Below, piece by piece: positions 1 to 9,412 of a stretch of 64,000 bases of DNA. Numbering within the stretch: position 1 is the first letter of the stretch; every line of letters starts with the position of its first letter. The notes beneath the pieces were generated by a model. That model ran no database searches. It was given only the letters and a program-made list of their open reading frames with translations, and was not told where the DNA came from. Source of the DNA: GCA-2731375 sp964590195 (GTDB taxonomy: Bacteria > Pseudomonadota > Alphaproteobacteria > GCA-2731375); the NCBI GenBank assembly GCA_964590195.1, contig CAZPWJ010000001.1, positions 186,001 through 250,000 on the forward strand. The letters run 5' to 3'. The translations under genes were made by a program, and so were the position numbers.

Positions 1-2055
1 CTAGCCTTCAATCTCGCTGAAATCGGCGACCTTGTGTAAGGTGCCGCGAATTTGCGACAACAGACGCAGGCGATTGCCACGCAGGGCGGCATCGTCGGCG
101 TTCACCGTCACGGCATCAAAAAACTGGTCAACCGGCCGCCGCAGGCCGGCCATGGCCGCCATGGCGCCGGCAAAGTCTTCGCCATTCAAGGCACCATCGA
201 TCTTATCCACCGCCTGCGCCAAGGCGTCTGCCAGGGCCGTTTCCTGGTCCTCGCGCAACAGGCCGGCGTCAACGGCGCCGTCATGGGCCGCGCCGTCCTT
301 CTTTTCCTCGATGCGCAGAATATTGGCGGCGCGGCGATAGGCGGTCAGCAGATTGGCGCCGTCCTCGCTGCCCAGGAAGCCATCCAGGGCGTTGACCCGG
401 GCGATCAGGCGCACCAGATCGTCTTCGCCCCCCAGGGCAAAGACCGCCTGAACCAGATCATGGCGCACACCCTGTTCGCGCAAATGCACCTTCAGGCGGT
501 CGGCGAAGAAATCCAGCAGGCTATCGTCGTCACCCGCCTCGAATTCATAGCCGTCTAGCGCCAGGGCGAAGGCCTCTTTCAGGGGCAGGCGCAGGCCGTT
601 TTCCAAAACCATGCGGATCACACCCAGGGCGGCGCGGCGCAGGGCAAATGGGTCGCGGGAGCCCGTGGGCTTTTCGTCGATGGCCCAGAAACCAACCAGA
701 ATATCCAGCTTGTCCGCCAGGGCGACACACACGGCGGTCGGCGCCGTGGGGCAATCGTCGGCTGGCCCGGCTGGGGAATAATGCTGCATGATCGCCTGCG
801 CCACGTCCTCGTCCTCGCCATCGTTCAAGGCGTAATAGCGGCCCATGACGCCCTGGACTTCTGGAAATTCATAGACCATGTCGCTGACCAGATCGGCCTT
901 GCACAGATGCGCCGCGCGGCGCGCCTTTTCCGCATCGGCACCGGGCACGAATTGCGCCAGCGCGGCGGATAGTTTTTCGAGGCGCATGATTTTCTGGCCC
1001 AAACTGCCCAGCTTGGCGTGAAAGACCATCTCGTCCAGGGCCGGCAGGCGGCTTTCCAGGGTCTTCTTATTATCCTGGGTCCAGAAGAACTCCGCATCCG
1101 CCAGACGGGCGGTCAGAACATACTCGTTGCCGGCGATGATCTGCCTACCCCCGTCCTGGGCCTCCAGGTTCGCCACGGTGATGAAGTTCGGCGCCAGCTT
1201 GCCGTCGCCATCGCGCAGAGAGAGGTATTTCTGGTTCACCTTCATGGTGGTCACCAGAACCTCCGCCGGCACATCCAGAAAACGCCGGTCGAAGTTACCC
1301 AACATGGGCACCGGCCATTCCACCAGACCGGCGATCTCGGCCACCAGGCCATCGTCGGCGACCAGGCTTAGACCGGTCTCCTGGGCCAGTTGTGCAGCAC
1401 CTTCGGCGATGCGCTGGCGCCGTTCGGCCGCATCGATCAGAACCTTGGCGGCGGCCAATTTTTCCTGGTAATCCGAGAAATTCCTGACCGTGATTTCATC
1501 CGGCGCATGGAAGCGGTGACCCTTCGTGCGATCGCCGCTGTCAATGCCGGCAAACGACAGCGGCACCACCGCGCCGTCAAGCAGCGCGATGATGGAGTGC
1601 AGCGGACGCACCCAGCGGGTGGCTCCGGTACCCCAGCGCATGGATTTTGGCCAGGGCAGGTCCGCGAATGCGGCGGGCAGGATTTCGGACAGGACCTCCG
1701 CCGTGGGCCGGCCCTGGCGTTCAATAATGGCAAACAGGAAGGTACCTTTTGGCAGCTCCCGTTCTTCGCACTGCTCCCGGCTGACGCCATTTCCCCGCAG
1801 AAAGCCTTCGATGGCTTTTTCCGGTGCATCGACCTTGGGACCGCGCTTTTCTTCCCGCACATCCGGCTGGGCCAGGGGCAGGCCAGTAATATGCAGGATC
1901 AGGCGCCGGGGTGTGACATGGGCTTCGGCGGCCTCGAACGGCAGTTCCGCCGCCTTCAAACCCGCCGTGACCAGGCGTTTCAGATCGCCGCCCGCGCGGG
2001 CTTGCATGCGGGCGGGAATTTCCTCGCCAAACAGCTCCAACAACAAATCCGCCAT
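1..2055 (-). CDS. glyS: Glycine--tRNA ligase beta subunit
   Basis: Beta chain (684 aa) of the bacterial alpha2beta2 glycyl-tRNA synthetase, which charges tRNA-Gly in the cytoplasm. The protein opens with LLLELFGEEIPARM, the usual beta-subunit N-terminus, and ends in a helical DALR-type anticodon-binding region (LLTAYRRAANILRIEEK). The ATG at 2055 lies one base after the glyQ stop (TGAcATG), which implies translational coupling. A longer in-frame start at 2091 would run back into glyQ and is not needed. The TAG stop occupies the first three bases of the window, so the gene is complete but whatever follows is unseen. Confidence 0.97.
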   Translation of the reverse strand: MADLLLELFGEEIPARMQARAGGDLKRLVTAGLKAAELPFEAAEAHVTPRRLILHITGLPLAQPDVREEKRGPKVDAPEKAIEGFLRGNGVSREQCEERELPKGTFLFAIIERQGRPTAEVLSEILPAAFADLPWPKSMRWGTGATRWVRPLHSIIALLDGAVVPLSFAGIDSGDRTKGHRFHAPDEITVRNFSDYQEKLAAAKVLIDAAERRQRIAEGAAQLAQETGLSLVADDGLVAEIAGLVEWPVPMLGNFDRRFLDVPAEVLVTTMKVNQKYLSLRDGDGKLAPNFITVANLEAQDGGRQIIAGNEYVLTARLADAEFFWTQDNKKTLESRLPALDEMVFHAKLGSLGQKIMRLEKLSAALAQFVPGADAEKARRAAHLCKADLVSDMVYEFPEVQGVMGRYYALNDGEDEDVAQAIMQHYSPAGPADDCPTAPTAVCVALADKLDILVGFWAIDEKPTGSRDPFALRRAALGVIRMVLENGLRLPLKEAFALALDGYEFEAGDDDSLLDFFADRLKVHLREQGVRHDLVQAVFALGGEDDLVRLIARVNALDGFLGSEDGANLLTAYRRAANILRIEEKKDGAAHDGAVDAGLLREDQETALADALAQAVDKIDGALNGEDFAGAMAAMAGLRRPVDQFFDAVTVNADDAALRGNRLRLLSQIRGTLHKVADFSEIEG

Positions 2056-2056
2056 G

Positions 2057-2977
2057 TCAGGCCGCCCCCCCAATCGCTTCTTCGGGGACAAGCTCGCCCT
2101 CGGCGATCAGATAGGCGGTGGCGCAGGCCTTGGCCAATTCCCGCACCCGGCCGATATAGGCGGCGCGTTCCGTGACGGAGATCACCCCGCGCGCATCCAG
2201 CAGATTGAACAGATGCGAGGCCTTGATGCACTGGTCATAGGCCGGCAGGGGCAACGCCGCTTCAACCAGGGCGGCGCATTCGGTTTCCGCGTCGGCGAAA
2301 TGACGGAACAGTATCTCCGTGTTGGCATGGTCGAAGTTGTAGGCGGAAAACTGCTGCTCCGCCGCCAGATAGACATCGGCATAGGTTCTTGATCGTTCCG
2401 TGCCCGGTTCATTCCAGGCCAGCTGCTGAAAATGGTCAACGCCCTGCACGTACATGGCCAGGCGTTCCAGACCGTAGGTCAGCTCACCCGAGACCGGATT
2501 GCAGTCAAAGCCGCCGACCTGTTGAAAATAGGTGAACTGGCTGACCTCCATGCCGTCGCACCAAACCTCCCAGCCAAGGCCCCAGGCGCCCAACGTGGGG
2601 CTCTCCCAGTCATCCTCGACAAAGCGGATATCGTGGTTCGAGGCATCCAGGCCGATCGCCGCCAGGCTGCCCAGATAAAGCTCCTGCAAATCGGGGGGCG
2701 ACGGCTTCATGATCACCTGGAACTGGTAATAGTGTTGTAGGCGATTCGGGTTCTCGCCATAGCGGCCGTCGGTGGGCCGGCGCGAGGGCTGCACATAGGC
2801 CGCATTCCAGCTTTTCGAGCCCAGGGAGCGCAAGGTCGTGGCCCAATGAAAGGTGCCGGCGCCCACCTCCATGTCATAGGGCTGCAGTATGACGCAGCCC
2901 TGTTCCGACCAATAATGCTGCAAGGCCAGGATCAGACCTTGAAAGGTCTTGGTGTTGAAATGCGGTGTGCCCGACAT
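2057..2977 (-). CDS. glyQ: Glycine--tRNA ligase alpha subunit
   Basis: Alpha chain (306 aa, normal family length) of tetrameric glycyl-tRNA synthetase, carrying the class II catalytic core for glycine adenylation. Recognised from the highly conserved N-terminal block FQGLILALQHYWSEQGC followed by QPYDMEVGAGTFHWATTLR, and from the QPSRRPTDGRYGENPNRLQ segment. It is followed directly by glyS with a one-base gap, the usual glyQ-glyS operon order. A small membrane-anchored zinc-ribbon gene lies upstream on the same strand. Confidence 0.98.
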   Translation of the reverse strand: MSGTPHFNTKTFQGLILALQHYWSEQGCVILQPYDMEVGAGTFHWATTLRSLGSKSWNAAYVQPSRRPTDGRYGENPNRLQHYYQFQVIMKPSPPDLQELYLGSLAAIGLDASNHDIRFVEDDWESPTLGAWGLGWEVWCDGMEVSQFTYFQQVGGFDCNPVSGELTYGLERLAMYVQGVDHFQQLAWNEPGTERSRTYADVYLAAEQQFSAYNFDHANTEILFRHFADAETECAALVEAALPLPAYDQCIKASHLFNLLDARGVISVTERAAYIGRVRELAKACATAYLIAEGELVPEEAIGGAA

Positions 2978-3066
2978 GGCAATGACTTACCCGTGAAACA
3001 GAAAAAATGGAGCAGAGTTTGGCCGCAACCTAATGGCCGCTTCCGCCAATGGCAATGCCTGTTCGG

Positions 3067-3285
3067 TCAATTCGCCAGGGGGCAGTCGGCGCGCTCGCAA
3101 CCACGGCTATCCGGGGCCACGAAATTGCCGCAGACCGCGCATTGGCTCAAGTCCATGGCCTGGTTCTTTTGCTCTACCTCTTCATTGTCATCGCTCTTGC
3201 CGACCCGGCCCCGAAAGGATTTAGACAGCAAGGCCACCACCGCGATCACGGCAAGCAGCAGCAGGATTTTTGGCAGGCTAAGCAT
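3067..3285 (-). CDS. Small membrane-anchored zinc-ribbon protein (PP0621-like)
   Basis: A 72-residue protein. Residues 4-22 form one hydrophobic segment, followed by a basic/acidic linker and a C-terminal cysteine cluster (C49-x2-C52 and C63-x4-C68) that probably binds zinc. This matches the general form of PP0621-like small proteins, which have an N-terminal membrane anchor and a zinc-ribbon tail; their function is unknown. It sits 89 bp upstream of glyQ on the same strand and may be co-transcribed with glyQS. The family assignment is by pattern only. Confidence 0.75.
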   Translation of the reverse strand: MLSLPKILLLLAVIAVVALLSKSFRGRVGKSDDNEEVEQKNQAMDLSQCAVCGNFVAPDSRGCERADCPLAN

Positions 3286-3325
3286 GGTGGCGCAGCTTAC
3301 GGCACGAAGTGCCGCCCCTCAACAT

Positions 3326-4930
3326 CTAACGGTCATCCTGGATGATCATTTCCGCCGCTTTTTCCGCGATCATAACCACCGGCGAGTTTGTGTTGCCCGA
3401 GGTGATCGTCGGCATGATCGAGGCATCGACAACGCGCAGGCCGGCAATGCCATGGACCCGCAGGCGGTCATCGACAACGGCCAGATTGTCATCACCCATG
3501 CGGCAGGTGCTGACGGGATGGAAGATCGTCGTGGCCAGATCGCCCGCCGCCTTGGCCAGGTCCTCGTCGCTGTCGCCGACCTCTGGACCGGGACGGAATT
3601 CTTCAGGACTGAAGGGCGCCAGGGCATCCGCGGCGCAGATCCGCCGGGTCAGGCGGATGGCATCGGCGGCCACCGTGCGGTCGGCCTCCGCCGTGAGGTA
3701 ATTGGGCCGGATGGAGGGCTGTTGCATGGGGTCGGGCGAGGATATGTGGATGCTGCCCCGGCTTTCCGGGCGCAGGTTACAGACCGAGGCGGTAAAGGCT
3801 TCGAACGGGTGCAGATCCTCGCCCAGTTTGTCCGTGCTCAGCGGTTGAATATGATACTGAATATTGGCGGTCTCCTTGCCGGGATCGCTCTTGGCGAAGG
3901 CGCCAAGCTGGCTCGGCGACATGGTCAGGGGCCCGGTCTTGAACAGAGCGTATTCAAGGCCCATGGCCGCTTTCCCAAACAGGCTGTTGGCGCGCAGATT
4001 GAGCGTTCTGGTATTGGCGACCTTGTAGACCAGGCGCACCTGCAAATGATCCTGCAGGTTTTCGCCCACGCCAGGCAATTCGTGGCGGACCTCGATACCA
4101 TGTTGCTGCAACAAGGCACCCTGTCCGACGCCGGACAATTCCAGCAATTGCGGCGACGTTACCGAACCGCCCGACAGGACCACCGCAGCCTTTGCGCTGG
4201 CCGACGTCGGTCGGCCTTCATGGCGGAATTCCAGGCCCGTGGCGCGGCCATCCTCGATAATGATCCGGCTGGCCTGGGCATGGGTCATGACCTTCAGATT
4301 GGGCCGCTGCATGGCCGGCTTCAGGAAAGCGGTGGCGGCGCTCCAGCGTTTGCCCCGGCGCTGGTTGACCAGGAAATAGCCGCAGCCTTCGTTATCGCCG
4401 CGATTGAAATCATTGGTGTTGGGAATGCCGACCTCCGCCGCCGCCGCGCGGAAGGCGCCCAGGATCTCCCACGACAGGCGCTGTTCCTCGACCCGCCATT
4501 CGCCGCCCACGCCATGCATATCATCGGCGCCGGCATAATGATCCTCGGACTTGCGGAAATAGGGCAGTACATCCTCCCAGGACCAGCCCACGTTGCCCAT
4601 CTGGCGCCACTGGTCATAGTCCCTGGCCTGGCCGCGCATATAGATCATGCCATTGATGGAGGAACAGCCGCCCAGCACCTTGCCGCGGGCATAATCGATG
4701 GCGCGCCCGTTCAGGCCCGCCTCAACCTCCGTCTTGAAGCACCAATCCGTGCGCGGATTGCCCAGGGTATAGAGATAACCGACGGGAATATGGATCCAGT
4801 GGTAGTTATCCTTGCCCCCGGCCTCCAACAGCAGGACAGAGGTTTTCGGATCAGCCGATAGGCGATTGGCCAGCACGCAGCCGGCAGTGCCGGCGCCGAC
4901 GATGATGTAATCAAAACTGTCGATGGTCAT
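3326..4930 (-). CDS. GMC-family FAD-dependent oxidoreductase (choline/alcohol dehydrogenase-like)
   Basis: 534-aa flavoprotein of the glucose-methanol-choline family, expected to oxidise an alcohol to an aldehyde with FAD. Seen: the N-terminal dinucleotide-binding motif (VGAGTAGCVLANRLS), the first GMC signature (LGGCSSINGMIYMRG), the second (GSVTSPQLLELSGVG), and the C-terminal catalytic His/Asn pair in FHPVSTCRMG and SGNTNSPVVMIAEKAAEM. No signal peptide or membrane segment. Similar enzymes include choline dehydrogenase and AlkJ-type alcohol dehydrogenases, but the substrate cannot be read from the sequence. Its neighbours (PBP1A, glyQS) give no pathway clue. Confidence 0.93.
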   Translation of the reverse strand: MTIDSFDYIIVGAGTAGCVLANRLSADPKTSVLLLEAGGKDNYHWIHIPVGYLYTLGNPRTDWCFKTEVEAGLNGRAIDYARGKVLGGCSSINGMIYMRGQARDYDQWRQMGNVGWSWEDVLPYFRKSEDHYAGADDMHGVGGEWRVEEQRLSWEILGAFRAAAAEVGIPNTNDFNRGDNEGCGYFLVNQRRGKRWSAATAFLKPAMQRPNLKVMTHAQASRIIIEDGRATGLEFRHEGRPTSASAKAAVVLSGGSVTSPQLLELSGVGQGALLQQHGIEVRHELPGVGENLQDHLQVRLVYKVANTRTLNLRANSLFGKAAMGLEYALFKTGPLTMSPSQLGAFAKSDPGKETANIQYHIQPLSTDKLGEDLHPFEAFTASVCNLRPESRGSIHISSPDPMQQPSIRPNYLTAEADRTVAADAIRLTRRICAADALAPFSPEEFRPGPEVGDSDEDLAKAAGDLATTIFHPVSTCRMGDDNLAVVDDRLRVHGIAGLRVVDASIMPTITSGNTNSPVVMIAEKAAEMIIQDDR

Positions 4931-4975
4931 GTTCCACCCTTATGGTTTGTCCGGTGTTTTTATAGCACTTCCGGG

Positions 4976-6946
4976 CTATTGTCCCTCCCGGTTCGCGGGG
5001 TCGTTCAAATCCCGGCCTTCTCCCGGCTGGGCATCACCGCTGGAACCAAGGCTGCGCCAAAGCTTATCAAGCAAATTTCCGCTGGGCCGGGCCGCCGGCT
5101 GCTTGCCGCTGGTCCGGCCCAGGGCCTTGGCCGGCAGGCCCTTGTGGGCGGCCTTCATGAAGTCGCGCCACAGCCGGGCCGGCGCGCCGCCGCCCGTCAC
5201 CCGGTTCATGGCCGCGCCATTGTCATTGCCCATCCAGACACCCGCCACCAGTTGATGGGTATAACCCAGGAACCAGGCATCCCGGTAATCCTGGCTGGTC
5301 CCGGTCTTGCCGGCGGCGGGGCGGCCAATCCTGGCGTTGCGTCCGGTGCCCCGTTGAATGGTGATTTCCAACATGCGGTTCATTTCCGCCACATGCCAGG
5401 GCCGCGCCACCTCGCCCCGGCCCGAGCCCTGTCGGCGATAGAGAACATTACCGTTGCCGTCACGCACTTCCAGAATGCCATGGGGCAGGACGCCGTAGCC
5501 TTGGTTGGCGAAGGCTGCGTAAGCGGCGGTCAGCCGCAGCAGGCTGGTCTCCACCGCGCCAAGGGCCATGGAAGGATGGCGGGGATTGGACGCGCTCAGG
5601 CCCAGACGCCCCGCGGTGGCGGCGACTTCATCCCGGCCCACTTTTTCCTGCACCTGCACCGCGACGGAGTTGGAGGAAAAGGCCAGCGCATCCGTATAGC
5701 TGATCCTGCCGCGATATTTGCCGGCGTAGTTTTTTGGCGACCAGCCATCGACTGTAATCGGCTTGTCCTGGAACATGGCATCGGGGCGGATGCCCGCTTC
5801 CAGTCCGGTCAGGAAGACCACCGGCTTGAACGCGGAGCCCGGCTGCCGCCGCGCTTGCGTGGCACGGTTGTACTGGCTTTTGCCATAGTTTTTGCCGCCG
5901 GCCATGGCGCGGACCGCGCCTCTGGGCGTCATGGCCAGCAGGGCACCCTGGCCGATTTTCCGCTTGCGCGCGGTGGGGCCGGTTATCCGCGTCATCGCGG
6001 CTTCGGCCGCCGCCTGCATATCCCTGTCCAAGGTTGTCCTGATCACCAGATTACGTTCCGTCGGGCCCAGATAGTCGGTCAGACGGTCCATCACCCAGTC
6101 TGCGAAGTAGCGTGCCTGTTGAGTGCCCGCCGCACTACGTCCCCGGCGTAGACCGGCTGGTTTAAGCTTGGCGGCCTTGGCTGTCCCCGCGGCGATGTAG
6201 CCGGCGGCGACCAAGTTGTTCAGCACCACCGCTGCCCGGTTGCGCGCGGCTTTGAGATTGCGGGTCGGGGCCAGACGCGACGGCGCCTTCAGCAGACCGG
6301 CCAGCATGGCGGCCTCGGCCAAATTTACCTTCGTGGCCGGTTTGTTGAAATAGCGCCGGGCGGCGGCGTCCACGCCATAGGCACCGGCGCCAAGGTAGAC
6401 CCGGTTCAGATACAGGGTCAGGATCTGATCTTTGGAGAAATTGGCCTCCAGCCACAGGGCCAGCAGAAATTCCTGAACCTTACGCTTTAAGGTCCGCTGA
6501 TGGGTCAGAAAGACGTTCTTGGCCAATTGCTGGCTGATGGTGCTGCCGCCCTGCACGATGCGTCCGGCGAACAGATTGGTCACCATGGCCCGGCTCAGGC
6601 CAATTGGGTCGACGCCGAAATGGCTGTAGAAACGGCGGTCTTCCGTGGCAACGACCGCGTGGGGCAAATGTTTCGGCAATTGGCTGGCCTGCACCGGTTC
6701 GCCATAGACATCGCCAAAGCGGGCGATTTCCCGGCCCTTGTAGTCCAGCAATGTCAGGGAGGGTTTGCGCTGAATGGCCGATAGCTTGTCCACGGAAGGC
6801 AGGTCATAGGCATACCAGACGATCATGCCCATGGCGGCGATCACCCCCCATACGGCCAACACGATCAGCCAATAGAACAGGCGGGCGAACCAGCCGCGCC
6901 GGGGCGGTTCCGGCGCTGCCCGCCCGTCCCCGGCAGCCCTATTCAC
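4976..6946 (-). CDS. Bifunctional penicillin-binding protein 1A (transglycosylase/transpeptidase)
   Basis: 656-aa class A PBP that polymerises lipid II and cross-links peptidoglycan in the periplasm. A basic cytoplasmic N-terminus precedes one transmembrane helix (about residues 23-48). The GT51 domain shows EDRRFYSHFGVD, GGSTISQQLAKN and the KRKVQEFLLALWLE helix. The transpeptidase domain shows SAFK (SxxK), SSNS (SxN) and KTGTS. The start is a GTG three bases beyond the gyrB stop, so it probably belongs to the dnaN-recF-gyrB transcript. The C-terminal tail is short and polar. Confidence 0.96.
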   Translation of the reverse strand: MNRAAGDGRAAPEPPRRGWFARLFYWLIVLAVWGVIAAMGMIVWYAYDLPSVDKLSAIQRKPSLTLLDYKGREIARFGDVYGEPVQASQLPKHLPHAVVATEDRRFYSHFGVDPIGLSRAMVTNLFAGRIVQGGSTISQQLAKNVFLTHQRTLKRKVQEFLLALWLEANFSKDQILTLYLNRVYLGAGAYGVDAAARRYFNKPATKVNLAEAAMLAGLLKAPSRLAPTRNLKAARNRAAVVLNNLVAAGYIAAGTAKAAKLKPAGLRRGRSAAGTQQARYFADWVMDRLTDYLGPTERNLVIRTTLDRDMQAAAEAAMTRITGPTARKRKIGQGALLAMTPRGAVRAMAGGKNYGKSQYNRATQARRQPGSAFKPVVFLTGLEAGIRPDAMFQDKPITVDGWSPKNYAGKYRGRISYTDALAFSSNSVAVQVQEKVGRDEVAATAGRLGLSASNPRHPSMALGAVETSLLRLTAAYAAFANQGYGVLPHGILEVRDGNGNVLYRRQGSGRGEVARPWHVAEMNRMLEITIQRGTGRNARIGRPAAGKTGTSQDYRDAWFLGYTHQLVAGVWMGNDNGAAMNRVTGGGAPARLWRDFMKAAHKGLPAKALGRTSGKQPAARPSGNLLDKLWRSLGSSGDAQPGEGRDLNDPANREGQ

Positions 6947-6949
6947 GGC

Positions 6950-9406
6950 CTAGATATCCAGGTTGACCACGTTCAAGGCATTGGACTGGATGAAGTCCCG
7001 GCGCGGCTCCACCACATCGCCCATCAGGGTCGAGAAAACCTCGTCCGCGTCGTCCAACTCCTTGACCTGAACCTGCAAAAGAGTGCGGGCATCCGGGTCC
7101 AGCGTGGTTTCCCACAATTGTTCCGGGTTCATTTCGCCCAGGCCCTTATAGCGCTGCACCGAAAGGCCCTTTTGTCCCAGTTTCAGGACCGTGGCCAGCA
7201 GATCCATGGGGCCGTCGATACGGACGCTGTCATCCTTGCGGTTAAAGGTCGCCGGGCGTTCGTAATTTTCCTGCAATTCCTTGGCCATGGCATCCAGCTG
7301 CCTGGCCTCGCCACTGCGGATCAAGGTGGCGTCGACGACGTGGGTCTCGGCCACGCCGCGGGTGCTGCGCTGCAGGGCATAGCCGCCGTCGGTTGCCGCC
7401 GCCCCGGTCCAGCCGCGTTCTTCCTCGGCCTCCAGGCCATCCAGGCGCGCCGCCAAATATTCAGCGATCTGGCCGGCCTGCGCCGCATCCGCGATCACCT
7501 CCGGGTTCAAGACGCCCAAAATAGCCGCCTGTTCAACGATTTTCTGGTTGTAGCGCCGGCCAATCGCCGCCAACAAGGTCGCGGCGCGGCGGGCGTGATC
7601 GACCAGGGCGCGGAGGTCAGGACCGGCGCGCTGGCTGCCGTCATGCAGGGCCAGAACCGCGTCCTTCAATCCTTCATCGATCAAATAGTCTTCCAGATCG
7701 CGGTCATCCTTCAGATACCGGCCCGCGCCGGAGGTGCCGCGCCAGACCTTGTACAAGGGTGGTTGCGCGATATAGAGATGCCCCCGTTCGACGATCTGGG
7801 GCATCTGACGATAGAAGAAGGTCAGCAGCAAGGTGCGGATATGGGCCCCGTCCACATCGGCGTCGGTCATGATGATGATCTTGTGATAGCGCAATTTCTC
7901 GATATCGAAATCATCCCGGCCAATGCCGGTGCCCATGGCGGTGATCAAGGTGCCGATTTCCGTCGATGACAGCATCTTGTCAAAGCGGGCCCGCTCCACA
8001 TTGAGGATCTTGCCGCGCAGGGGCAGCACCGCCTGGTTGGCCCGCGCCCGCCCCTGTTTGGCGGAGCCGCCGGCGCTGTCGCCCTCGACCAGGAACAGTT
8101 CGGATTTCGCCGGGTCACGCTCCTGGCAATCGGCCAGCTTACCCGGCAGCGAGGAGATATCCAGCGCGCCTTTTCGCCGGGTCAGATCCCTGGCCTTGCG
8201 GGCGGCTTCGCGCGCGATGGCGGCATCCAGGGCCTTGCCGACAATATTCTTGGCGTCCGTGGGATGTTCCTCGAACCATTGGGTCAGCTTTTCCGAGAGC
8301 AGGCTTTCCACCACGGGCCGTACCTCGGACGAGACCAGCTTGTCCTTGGTTTGCGAGCTGAATTTCGGGTCGGGCACCTGTACCGAGAGGATGCAGGTCA
8401 AACCCTCGCGCGCGTCATCCCCGCTGAGGGAGACTTTCTCCTTTTTCGCCATGCCCGAGGAATTGGCGTAGCCGTTGACGGTCCGGGTCAGGGCGGCCCG
8501 GAAGCCAGCCAGATGGGTGCCGCCATCACGTTGCGGGATGTTGTTGGTATAGCAGAGGACGTTTTCGTGATAGCTGTCGTTCCATTGCAGGGCGCAATCC
8601 ACGCGAATGCCGTCGCGCTCGCCCAGAACGGCTATGGCCGGGCTATGCACCGCCGATTTGTTGCGGTCGAGATATTCCACAAAGGCGGAAATCCCCCCCT
8701 CGAACTGGAAGGAATCCTCCTGTGCCTCGACGCCGCGCTCGTCGCGCAAAACCACCAGCACGCCGGAATTCAGAAAGGCCAGTTCCCGCAAACGGTGCGT
8801 CAGGGTGCCATAATCGAATTCGGTCTTGGTGAAAGTTTCGCTCGACGGCATGAAGGTCACTTCCGTGCCTGTGCGCTCGCCCGCGTCTCCAACCACCTCC
8901 AAGGGCGCCTCCGGGTCGCCATCATGGAAGCACATGTAGAATTCCTCGCCGCCGCGCCAGATGCGCAATTGCAAGGTCGACGACAAGGCGTTGACGACCG
9001 AGATGCCGACCCCATGCAGGCCGCCCGAGACTTTGTAGGAATTCTGATCGAACTTACCGCCCGCATGCAGCTCGGTCATGATGACTTGGGCAGCGGAGAC
9101 GCCTTCTTCTTCGTGAATCTCCGTCGGAATACCGCGCCCGTTATCGCTGATCGTCGCCGAACCGTCCGGGTTCAACACCACCTGAACCTTGTCCGCGTGA
9201 CCGGCCAGGGCTTCGTCAATGGCGTTATCCACCGCCTCGTAGATCATATGGTGCAGGCCGGAACCGTCATCGGTGTCGCCAATGTACATGCCCGGACGCT
9301 TGCGCACCGCATCCAGGCCGCGCAGCACCTTGATCGACGAGGCATCGTAATCAACCCCGTCTTCGCCGGGAATCATGTCTGGATCTTCAAATACCGGATC
9401 GCTCAA
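6950..9406 (-). CDS. gyrB: DNA gyrase subunit B
   Basis: ATPase subunit (818 aa) of DNA gyrase, which introduces negative supercoils with GyrA (not in this window). Seen: GHKL ATP-binding motifs (DNAIDEALAGH, DNGRGIP, GGLHGVGISVVNALS), the TOPRIM domain (EGDSAGGSAKQGR and DADVDGAHIRTLL) and the C-terminal QRYKGLGEMNPEQLWETT block. It follows recF with a six-base gap and precedes the PBP1A gene with a three-base gap, all on the minus strand. Confidence 0.98.
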   Translation of the reverse strand: MSDPVFEDPDMIPGEDGVDYDASSIKVLRGLDAVRKRPGMYIGDTDDGSGLHHMIYEAVDNAIDEALAGHADKVQVVLNPDGSATISDNGRGIPTEIHEEEGVSAAQVIMTELHAGGKFDQNSYKVSGGLHGVGISVVNALSSTLQLRIWRGGEEFYMCFHDGDPEAPLEVVGDAGERTGTEVTFMPSSETFTKTEFDYGTLTHRLRELAFLNSGVLVVLRDERGVEAQEDSFQFEGGISAFVEYLDRNKSAVHSPAIAVLGERDGIRVDCALQWNDSYHENVLCYTNNIPQRDGGTHLAGFRAALTRTVNGYANSSGMAKKEKVSLSGDDAREGLTCILSVQVPDPKFSSQTKDKLVSSEVRPVVESLLSEKLTQWFEEHPTDAKNIVGKALDAAIAREAARKARDLTRRKGALDISSLPGKLADCQERDPAKSELFLVEGDSAGGSAKQGRARANQAVLPLRGKILNVERARFDKMLSSTEIGTLITAMGTGIGRDDFDIEKLRYHKIIIMTDADVDGAHIRTLLLTFFYRQMPQIVERGHLYIAQPPLYKVWRGTSGAGRYLKDDRDLEDYLIDEGLKDAVLALHDGSQRAGPDLRALVDHARRAATLLAAIGRRYNQKIVEQAAILGVLNPEVIADAAQAGQIAEYLAARLDGLEAEEERGWTGAAATDGGYALQRSTRGVAETHVVDATLIRSGEARQLDAMAKELQENYERPATFNRKDDSVRIDGPMDLLATVLKLGQKGLSVQRYKGLGEMNPEQLWETTLDPDARTLLQVQVKELDDADEVFSTLMGDVVEPRRDFIQSNALNVVNLDI

Positions 9407-9412
9407 CGCATC

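Noticed and set aside
2846..4861. Long plus-strand open frame (about 670 codons)
   Set aside because: It is antisense to glyQ and the GMC oxidoreductase gene, has no family motifs, and results from GC-rich codon bias.
5000..5025. tRNA T-loop-like string GTTCAAATCCCGG
   Set aside because: It lies inside the PBP1A coding sequence and no acceptor, D or anticodon stems can be built around it.
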